Positions 27,584-34,698 of a DNA stretch of 34,698 nucleotides are shown here, piece after piece; position 1 is the first letter of the stretch, and every line of letters begins with the position of its first letter. The notes beneath the pieces were generated by a model. That model saw only the letters and a program-made list of their open reading frames with translations, was not told the DNA's origin and ran no database searches. The stretch lies in contig DUZK01000012.1 in NCBI GenBank assembly GCA_013349495.1, forward strand, positions 1 through 34,698, read 5' to 3'. The position numbers and the translations under genes are program-made. Origin of the DNA: Deltaproteobacteria bacterium. GTDB taxonomy: Bacteria > Desulfobacterota > Desulfobacteria > Desulfobacterales > SURF-15.

Positions 27584-28771
27584 GTGGGCATGGCGTTTAT
27601 GGAACGTTCAATCATCCATATCAATGTGGCCGATTTTGCCGTGGCCGTGGAACGGATGGTGGATTCCCGTTTAAAAACCCGCCCGGTGATCATCGCCCCA
27701 AAAGGCACGGCACGGGCGGTGGTTTATGACATGAGCGAGGAGGCATATCAGATCGGTGTCCGAAAAGGGATGGCGTTGAGAAAAGCCGCCCGTCTCTGCC
27801 GTGGTGTCAACATTCTTCCGCCGCACCCCGACCGGTATGAAGGGGCGATGCGCGCCCTGCTGAAGCAGGCGCTGCCCTATTCACCCTTGATCGAACCCGG
27901 GGACCGGGACGGACATCTGTTCGTGGATGTTACCGGCACCAACCGATTGTTCGGCCCGCCCATTGATATTGCCTGGCGGCTCCGGAAGCGGATCAAAACA
28001 GATCTGAGCTTCGATCCCACCTGGTCGGTTGCCTCGAACAAGCTGATCGCCAAGGTGGCTACCCGTTTGGTGAAACCCACCGGAGAGTACATTGTCGGAC
28101 AAGGAGAAGAAGAAAAGTTTTTGGCCCCTCTGCCGATCCGATTGATTCCCGGTATCGACCGGAATGATTTGCTCCAGTTCGAAGCGTTCAACCTGACCCG
28201 GGTTTACCAAGTCTCGGCATTGAGCCTTGAACACCTGCAGGTTCCTTTTGGAAACCGGGCGCCGTTTCTTTACGAAGCGGTTCGCGGAATCGACCCTTCT
28301 CCCGTACTGCCGGTGCGGCAGAAAAAACCGACGGTACTTTTGGATCACGATTTCGGGGATGATACCAACGATGTGGAGCTTTTGAACCGGGCCCTGTACG
28401 GCCTGGTGGAACGAGGCGGTAAAAACCTGCGGGACCAACGGCTAGCAGCCCGCAGTCTCTGCATTGTTCTCGACTATTCAGACGGCATCCGCCATGTGCG
28501 CCGTGCTGTGGCCCAACCGGCCACATCCAATGATTTAATGCTTTTTGAGGCGGCCCGGCAAACACTCATGCGGGCCTGGACGCGCCGGATCCGGATTCGG
28601 CACATAGGTTTGATCTTTGACAAACTGATATTTCCACCGGCTCAACTGGAGTTGTTCCCTGAAAACCGGAGAAAGACTGAAAAACGCACCGGCTTGATCC
28701 AGGCGGTGGATAAAATTCGGGACCGTTTCGGTAAAGACGCCATCCACATGGGACGGATGCTAGCCGCGTAG
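27584..28771 (+). CDS. ImuB-like Y-family polymerase-fold protein, apparently lacking catalytic acidic residues
   Basis: 395 aa (ATG 27590 or 27599 also possible); IIHINVADFAVAVE in place of HxDxDxFxAxVE, GDRDGHLFVDVTGTNRLFG in place of SIDEAYLDVTG, QLELF clamp-binding-like motif near the C-terminus. Confidence 0.85.
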   Translation: MGMAFMERSIIHINVADFAVAVERMVDSRLKTRPVIIAPKGTARAVVYDMSEEAYQIGVRKGMALRKAARLCRGVNILPPHPDRYEGAMRALLKQALPYSPLIEPGDRDGHLFVDVTGTNRLFGPPIDIAWRLRKRIKTDLSFDPTWSVASNKLIAKVATRLVKPTGEYIVGQGEEEKFLAPLPIRLIPGIDRNDLLQFEAFNLTRVYQVSALSLEHLQVPFGNRAPFLYEAVRGIDPSPVLPVRQKKPTVLLDHDFGDDTNDVELLNRALYGLVERGGKNLRDQRLAARSLCIVLDYSDGIRHVRRAVAQPATSNDLMLFEAARQTLMRAWTRRIRIRHIGLIFDKLIFPPAQLELFPENRRKTEKRTGLIQAVDKIRDRFGKDAIHMGRMLAA

Positions 28772-29905
28772 ATAGGACGGCACATATTCCCGGGCGTGTT
28801 GGAACATGGCCAGAATGTTTTCAATCGGCACATCCGGCTGAATGTTGTGGACGGCTCCCACCACATATCCGCCCCCTTCCCCCATTTCCTCTACACACCG
28901 CTCAACTGCCTGTTTGACATCTTCAACGCTTCCCCGGGGAAGAATGTGCTGGGTATCGATACCGCCCCAGAACACCATGCGGTCACCGAATTGCCGCTTC
29001 AGTTCGACCGGATCCATGCCGGCGGCCGTCACCTGAATCGGGTGAATGGCATCGACTCCCATATCAATCATATCTTCCATGATACTGACCACGGATCCGC
29101 AGGTATGGTAGAGTATTTTTGCAGGCGTAAAATCGCGCACCAATCGGAAGTATTTCGTATGCCGGGGTTTTACATATTTCAAATAAGCATCATGACTGAT
29201 TTGAAGCCCGGTCTGAGCGCCGATATCATCTCCGGTAATCACCACATCCACCTCCCGGCCCACCGCTTTCAGGATACGCCGAACCATTTGAAGGGAAATT
29301 TCAAGAACCGCATCACAGATGGCGTCCAACACCTTTGCGTTCAGTGCGATGTCGCAATACCAGTCCTCAAACCCTCTAATATACTGGCTGACATGGATAA
29401 AGGGAGGGGGAAGTGCCAAAACGGCAGCGGCGTCTGTGTTTTCACGAATCCATTGGATACGCTCTTTGAGACCGTTTACGATGCCGGGATCATCCGGGTC
29501 CGGCCAGGGGTACTGATGCACATCGTCCAGGGTGACGGCTCCCGAAAGGGGCGATCCCTTCAGATCGTAATAATAACTGTGGGACGGTTTTATCCGTTCG
29601 ACATTCCAGAAATCGCGATAGCCATCCGGTTCCAGTTCCTGATCCGCCCCTTTGATGGGAGCGCCCAGAAAAACCCCTCGGGTATCGATATCGAGTGCCC
29701 GGAGAATCCTCTCCTCCACCCTGACCACCCGCATCATCCGATTGCAGAGCGCATCTTCGGCATCGATTCCGAAATGTTGTTTCAGTTTTGCGTATCCCTC
29801 AACCACGATGCTGCTGTCGACGGTGCCCCCCAGATCGATGGGAACGCTATCCGGTTGTTGGTGAGAAAGTGCAGCAAGCAATCGGTCCCTGTGCGTCATC
29901 ATCAT
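28760..29905 (-). CDS. Uroporphyrinogen decarboxylase (URO-D/MtaA-like) family protein
   Basis: 381 aa; MTHRDRLLAALSHQQPDSVPIDLGGT, FTPAKILYHTCGSVVSIMEDMIDMGVDAIHPIQ, FWGGIDTQHILPRG. Confidence 0.9.
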   Translation of the reverse strand: MMMTHRDRLLAALSHQQPDSVPIDLGGTVDSSIVVEGYAKLKQHFGIDAEDALCNRMMRVVRVEERILRALDIDTRGVFLGAPIKGADQELEPDGYRDFWNVERIKPSHSYYYDLKGSPLSGAVTLDDVHQYPWPDPDDPGIVNGLKERIQWIRENTDAAAVLALPPPFIHVSQYIRGFEDWYCDIALNAKVLDAICDAVLEISLQMVRRILKAVGREVDVVITGDDIGAQTGLQISHDAYLKYVKPRHTKYFRLVRDFTPAKILYHTCGSVVSIMEDMIDMGVDAIHPIQVTAAGMDPVELKRQFGDRMVFWGGIDTQHILPRGSVEDVKQAVERCVEEMGEGGGYVVGAVHNIQPDVPIENILAMFQHAREYVPSYLRG

Positions 29906-30049
29906 CGCCTCCTATTCTAAGCAGATTCATATAAAGCGGTTCATAAATATATAGAAGAATTTTGAAAGAAGTCAACCGAGTTATGCAGTTCACTTTAGTA
30001 ACCATATATTCGATGCATGAAATATATCCTTAGACAACGTCAAGGTTTC

Positions 30050-30106
30050 GGGTGTCAGGTGTCAGGGAGGACCGCTACTTGAAAACCGAACCCTGACACC
30101 TGACAC
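30050..30106. repeat. Hairpin-forming GTGTCAGG inverted repeat upstream of dnaE2
   Basis: GTGTCAGGTGTCAGGG (30052-30067) is the exact reverse complement of CCCTGACACCTGACAC (30091-30106), 23-nt loop. Confidence 0.85.
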
Positions 30107-30138
30107 TTGAACACTAAACTCTTTTAAGAAAGCAAATT

Positions 30139-33100
30139 ATGATCCCTTTAACCGTTCGATCCCACTACTCCCTCATGTGGGGAACCGCGGACGTCAAGAC
30201 ACTCTGTAGAACCGCAAAGCGTCTCGGTTATCAGCGTCTCGCACTGACGGACACGGATAATCTCTACGGGCTGTGGCCCTTTCTCGCTGCCTGCCGCCGG
30301 GAGGGCATTACCCCCATTGTGGGGGCGGAAGTAACCGATCCGGTTCGAAGTGTTCGGGCCGTATGTCTAGTGGAAAACGAAACCGGGTATCGCAATCTCT
30401 GCCGATTGCTCACCCGTCGCCACACAGACAATACCTTCAACCTCAAGACCATCCTGCCCGCATTTGCGGAGGGGTTGAAAATACTTACCCAAAGTCCCGA
30501 TCTTCTAAAGTTTTGTTACGATGCCGGCTTATCCATTGCCGCCGCCATGCCCCGGAAACCCGCACCATCAACCCATCGTCTCTGCAGAACCGCCAAGCTT
30601 TTGGGAATTCCTTTGGTTGCAACTCCCGGCAGTTTCTTTCTTCATCCCGGCGATATCGCGGTACATCGACTGTTGCGCGCCATCGATCAAAACACGGTTC
30701 TCTCTCGACTGGCGGCCAAAACGGTCGCCCCGGCTGACGCTTATCTTGGGGCCCCCGCCGAATACGCCGATCGGTTTGTCGTTTGTCCTGAAGCATTAAA
30801 TGCCTCTCATACTTTCGCTGAATCCCTTACTTTCACCGGTCCGGATTTCGGTATCGTGCTCCCGCCATGGCGTAATGGAAATGGTCGAGTCGCCGCCGAG
30901 TGTCTCCGGCAAGCAGCTTATGATGGGGCAAAAGAGCGGTATGGGGAGGAGCTTCCGGAATCGGTGGTGGAGCGGTTGGAGCAGGAATTACGAATCATTA
31001 CGGATATGGGATTTGCTGCATACTTTCTCATCGTTTCCGATATCGTCAAACGAAGTCCGCGTACCTGCGGAAGAGGATCGGCTGTTGCTTCTCTTGTAGC
31101 CTATTCCATGAAAATCACCAATGTCTGTCCCGTCAAACACAATCTCTATTTCGAGCGGTTTTTAAATCCGGGGCGAACCGATCCTCCGGATATTGATGTA
31201 GACTTCGCATGGGATGAACGAAACGGGGTCTTGGAATCGGTTTTGACCCAATACGCCGGCCATGCCGCACTGGTGTCGAATCATGTCTGCTTTCAACCAC
31301 GCATGGCGGTCCGGGAGACAGCAAAGGTCTACGGCCTCACCGATGCGGAAATCGGTAAAGTCACTCGAAGACTGCCCTGGTACTGGCGGTTTGAAGAAAC
31401 TTCAGACCTGATAACGTGGTTTTCTCAACGGCCTGAAGCAAAAACTTTGGAATTTCCCCGCCCCTGGCCGGAACTGATGCAATATGCCCATCGCATCCTC
31501 GGCACTCCCCGATACTTATCCGTGCATCCGGGCGGCATCGTCATCACCCCGGATCCCATCGATACCTATGTGCCGGTTGAAAAGGCCCCCAAAGGCGTAC
31601 CGATAATTCAATGGGAAAAGGACGGTGCCGAAGAAGCCGGGTTGGTGAAAATCGATTTGCTGGGCAATCGGAGCCTCGGTGTTGTCCGGGATGCATTGAA
31701 AAACATGCGGAAGAACCATATCCCATTCGATGAGTCCCTATGGGAGCCGGAAGACGATTTTATCACTCAAAATGCCATCGCCCAGGGTCGGACCATGGGG
31801 TGTTTTTATATCGAAAGCCCGGCCATGCGATTGCTTCAGCAAAAATCAGGTGTGGGAGATTTCGAACACCTGGTCATCCACAGCAGCATCATTCGCCCGG
31901 CAGCCAACGATTTTATTCAGGAATATCTTCGCCGTCTCCACGGCGGCGAATGGGACCCCATTCATCCCCTGCTCACCGATGTGCTGGATGAAACATTCGG
32001 AATCATGGTCTATCAGGAAGACGTTTCCCGGGCTGCTGTATCCGTTGCCGGTTTTACCCATACTGAGGCAGATCGACTCCGCAAAATCCTATCGAAAAAA
32101 GACAGAGAATATCATCTTCAGGATTTCCATCAGAGGTTTATCGAAGGGGCCGGGGCAAAAGGTCTATCGGAGCAAAAGATTGCCGAAATTTGGAACATGA
32201 TGATGAGTTTCAACGGGTATTCCTTTTGCAAGCCTCACAGCGCTTCATATGCACGGGTCTCTTTCCAGGCGGCATATCTAAAAACTCACTTCCCCGCTGA
32301 ATTCATCGCTGCGGTGATCAGCAATCAGGGCGGTTTTTACAGTCCATTTGCCTATGTTTCAGAAGCCAAACGGATGGGGCTTGAGGTTCTGCCGCCGGAT
32401 ATTGAAAAGAGCGATATCCGGTGGACGGGAAACGGAAATTCCATCCGAGTGGGCCTACTGGCCGTTAAAGATCTGGGGGATGAAATCCGGAAAAGGATCG
32501 TCTCGCAACGTCGGCAGGCCCCATTCCAAAGTTTTCGGGATTTTCTCAACCGGATCCTTCCGGATGAACACGAGGCGAAAGCCCTGATTCATAGCGGAGC
32601 TTTGGATAGATTCGCACCCGACAACAGCCGGACCGGTCTTTTGTGGGAACTTGCCCGGTGGCGGCACACGAAATCCTCAAAAACCGTATCCAAAAATCTT
32701 TTCTCAACAGATCTCGCCGACACCATCCCGCTTCTTCCTCCTGAAACCGAGCGAAACCGTCTTCGGCGGGAGTTTGACGTGCTCGGCTTTCTGTGTGATC
32801 GCCATCCCATGGCATTATATCAGGAATTCGTCAGGCAGGCCCGGGCAGTGAAAGCCGTGGATCTTCCCCTCCTCATCGGGAAACAGATCCGTTTGGCGGC
32901 ATGGATCATCACCGGCAAAGTCGTGCATACCAAGCATGGGGAGTTGATGGAATTCCTGACATTTGAAGATGAAACCGGCATTGTGGAAACCACTTTTTTC
33001 CCTGATGCCTATCGCCGCTTCTGCCACATGATCGACCGGAACCGGCCGTACCTGCTGACGGGAAAAGTGGAGCAGAACTGGGGGGCAGTCACCCTGACGG

Positions 33101-33141
33101 TGGAAAAGGTGGAAAAAATCAGAGCCTCAATGTCAAGTTAA
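30139..33141 (+). CDS. dnaE2: Error-prone DNA polymerase III alpha (DnaE2/ImuC)
   Basis: 1000 aa; PHP-type N-terminus, GRGSAVASLVAYSMKITNVCP, PPDIDVDFAWDERNGV catalytic Asp motif, SVHPGGIVITP, KIDLLGNRSLGVV, GYSFCKPHSASYARVSFQAAYLK. Confidence 0.93.
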   Translation: MIPLTVRSHYSLMWGTADVKTLCRTAKRLGYQRLALTDTDNLYGLWPFLAACRREGITPIVGAEVTDPVRSVRAVCLVENETGYRNLCRLLTRRHTDNTFNLKTILPAFAEGLKILTQSPDLLKFCYDAGLSIAAAMPRKPAPSTHRLCRTAKLLGIPLVATPGSFFLHPGDIAVHRLLRAIDQNTVLSRLAAKTVAPADAYLGAPAEYADRFVVCPEALNASHTFAESLTFTGPDFGIVLPPWRNGNGRVAAECLRQAAYDGAKERYGEELPESVVERLEQELRIITDMGFAAYFLIVSDIVKRSPRTCGRGSAVASLVAYSMKITNVCPVKHNLYFERFLNPGRTDPPDIDVDFAWDERNGVLESVLTQYAGHAALVSNHVCFQPRMAVRETAKVYGLTDAEIGKVTRRLPWYWRFEETSDLITWFSQRPEAKTLEFPRPWPELMQYAHRILGTPRYLSVHPGGIVITPDPIDTYVPVEKAPKGVPIIQWEKDGAEEAGLVKIDLLGNRSLGVVRDALKNMRKNHIPFDESLWEPEDDFITQNAIAQGRTMGCFYIESPAMRLLQQKSGVGDFEHLVIHSSIIRPAANDFIQEYLRRLHGGEWDPIHPLLTDVLDETFGIMVYQEDVSRAAVSVAGFTHTEADRLRKILSKKDREYHLQDFHQRFIEGAGAKGLSEQKIAEIWNMMMSFNGYSFCKPHSASYARVSFQAAYLKTHFPAEFIAAVISNQGGFYSPFAYVSEAKRMGLEVLPPDIEKSDIRWTGNGNSIRVGLLAVKDLGDEIRKRIVSQRRQAPFQSFRDFLNRILPDEHEAKALIHSGALDRFAPDNSRTGLLWELARWRHTKSSKTVSKNLFSTDLADTIPLLPPETERNRLRREFDVLGFLCDRHPMALYQEFVRQARAVKAVDLPLLIGKQIRLAAWIITGKVVHTKHGELMEFLTFEDETGIVETTFFPDAYRRFCHMIDRNRPYLLTGKVEQNWGAVTLTVEKVEKIRASMSS

Positions 33142-33287
33142 ATATCTTTTTTCAATTCAGATGCTCTGCTAAACAGTAAAGAGGGGGTATCAAATTTTTC
33201 TGTTGTATTTTCTTGTTTCGTTACCTACAAACCGATCATATATGGTATATGGGACGCAGATAACCAATGCTCGAAAGGAGATAACCA

Positions 33288-34220
33288 ATGGCCGATACAC
33301 CCAAATATCCGAAATATATCTGGATGGATGAAGAATTTGTTCCCTTTGAAAAAGCAACCGTACATGTTCTTTCTCCCTGTGCTCGAAATGCCGCCAATGT
33401 TTTTGAAGGCATTCGGGGTTACTGGAATTCCGATAGAAATGAGCTGTTCTGTTTCCGTTTGCCTGAGCATTATAAACGGCTTTTTGAATCCATGCGGATC
33501 ATGCACATGGAACTCCCCTACTCGATTGAGAATCATACGGAATTTCTACTGGAAACCCTGCGTAAAAACGAAATCCGGGAAGATGTCCATATCCGGCATC
33601 AAGTGCTGGTAAACGGTATCGGTCTTTTTTCCGCTACTGAACCGGTCAGCATGTTCATTGCCACCATGCCGCGTCAGTCCTCCCCTCAAATCGAAAAAGG
33701 TGTGAGATGCTGCATCAGTGCCTGGACTCGAATCTCGGATGACAGCGTGCCGCCCCGGGTGAAGGCCGGGTCCAATTACCAAAATTCCCGGTTGGCTCAA
33801 ATCTGGGCCCGTAAATTCGGTTTTGAAGATGCAATTCTGCTAAACAATAACGGTAAAGTGGCAGAGGGTCCGGCAGCATGTGTATTCATGGTCAGAAACG
33901 GCATGCTCATTACCCCGTCGGTTACCCAGGGAATTTTGGAAAGCGTTACCCGGGAAACGATCATTGAATTGGCTGAAAAGGAAATGGATCTCGAAGTCAT
34001 TGAACGTGAGGTAGATCGTACCGAACTCTATGTGGCGGAAGAGGCGTTCTTCGTGGGTACGGCTGCTGAAGTTAAACCGATCATCGAAATTGACGGCTTC
34101 AGGCTCAAGTCTTTAGATTCCGGGTCACTGACACGGCGCATTCAACGCTGTTTCTTCGATGTGGCTCGAGGATATAATCCAAAATATGCGGATTGGTTGA
34201 CGCCGGTATATGGGGCATAG
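33288..34220 (+). CDS. ilvE: Branched-chain amino acid aminotransferase (class IV)
   Basis: 310 aa; YIWMDEEFVPFEKATVHVLSPCARNAANVFEGIRGYW, KAGSNYQNSRLAQIWARKFGFEDAILLNNNGKVAEGPAACVFMV, AEEAFFVGTAAEVKPI. Confidence 0.92.
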   Translation: MADTPKYPKYIWMDEEFVPFEKATVHVLSPCARNAANVFEGIRGYWNSDRNELFCFRLPEHYKRLFESMRIMHMELPYSIENHTEFLLETLRKNEIREDVHIRHQVLVNGIGLFSATEPVSMFIATMPRQSSPQIEKGVRCCISAWTRISDDSVPPRVKAGSNYQNSRLAQIWARKFGFEDAILLNNNGKVAEGPAACVFMVRNGMLITPSVTQGILESVTRETIIELAEKEMDLEVIEREVDRTELYVAEEAFFVGTAAEVKPIIEIDGFRLKSLDSGSLTRRIQRCFFDVARGYNPKYADWLTPVYGA

Positions 34221-34247
34221 GCCGAAAAGCTCGGATCAACGGAATAA

Positions 34248-34572
34248 AAGGTTTCGGGTGTCAGGTTTCAGATGTCAGCTAAGCCGCCAGTGGAGCTCGA
34301 TTCATCATAATAAAAAACAAGGTTTCTCAGATGAGGGCTCAAGAATCGGGATTCAAAGGTTCAGGGATTGGTGTTGAGCCACGCAAATTCCAATTCAGGC
34401 ATTACCCCACAGCTGTTTGGTCATTTAATATTGGAATTTGAGATTTATTTGTAATTTGCTTGCCCGCCGTTTTTCTGGCGGGGTGCTTGAGATTTGGGAT
34501 TTTACCAGGTTTCTCAGACGAGGAAACATCCGTACTTAAGAACTGAACACTGACACCTGACACCTGAAACCC
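34248..34572. repeat. Intergenic repeat cluster, GTGTCAGG family
   Basis: AAGGTTTCGGGTGTCAGGT (34248) is identical to 30043-30061; inverted copy ACTGACACCTGACACCTGAAACCC at 34549-34572. Confidence 0.75.
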
Positions 34573-34577
34573 ACAAC

Positions 34578-34698
34578 TTAGCCTGTTCTCGGAAAGTAGC
34601 AGGCCACAAACCGTCCGTCCTGGATTTCTTTGAGATCCGGTACGGTTTGGCGGCAGATATCCTGCCGGTATCGGCACCTGGGATGGAAACTACAGCCG
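34578..34698 (-). CDS. C-terminus of oligopeptide/dipeptide ABC transporter ATP-binding protein (5' part outside window)
   Basis: Minus-strand reading from the edge: GCSFHPRCRYRQDICRQTVPDLKEIQDGRFVACYFPRTG*, matching the Opp/Dpp ATPase C-terminal Cys-rich signature. Confidence 0.85.
   Translation of the reverse strand, partial: GCSFHPRCRYRQDICRQTVPDLKEIQDGRFVACYFPRTG

Noticed and set aside
28796-29920. 374-aa + strand ORF overlapping the URO-D gene
   Set aside because: Long but antisense to a clear URO-D family protein; a His/Ile/Asn-rich shadow ORF with no recognisable motif.

Overview
The window is 34.7 kb and largely protein-coding. Its overall look (selenoprotein, URO-D/corrinoid-type methyltransferase, short intergenic repeat arrays) suggests an anaerobic Desulfobacterota-like bacterium; this is an inference. 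I found no rRNA, tRNA, CRISPR or transposase. Recognisable content, left to right: polysaccharide deacetylase (edge-truncated, absent from the ORF track), YtcJ-like amidohydrolase, DapF-like protein with both catalytic cysteines replaced by serine, class I aminotransferase, glycerophosphodiester phosphodiesterase, an alpha/beta-hydrolase remnant, a 33-aa bTHX-like ribosomal protein, a METTL-like methyltransferase, a UGA-containing UGSC/GrdB-like selenoprotein with a bSECIS-like hairpin and a coupled partner gene, a spermidine-synthase-like protein, recC without recB/recD, a degenerate FGE/SUMF1-domain protein with a long acidic linker divergent from an orphan ParA operon (acidic-tail protein plus zinc-ribbon protein with basic tail), an ALDH1L-type formyl-THF hydrolase-like protein, a histidine kinase/response-regulator pair, M24 peptidase, XerD, ferritin-like protein, amidohydrolase, a LexA / ImuB-like / DnaE2 mutasome cassette lacking imuA, a URO-D family methyltransferase, a branched-chain aminotransferase, and the C-terminus of an Opp/Dpp ATPase (edge-truncated). 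The strongest leads are the Ser/Ser DapF-like protein, the UGA-split selenoprotein, the orphan ParA / FGE-like / zinc-ribbon locus, the minimal lexA-imuB-dnaE2 cassette with a shared candidate operator motif, and several intergenic inverted arrays of short degenerate repeats.
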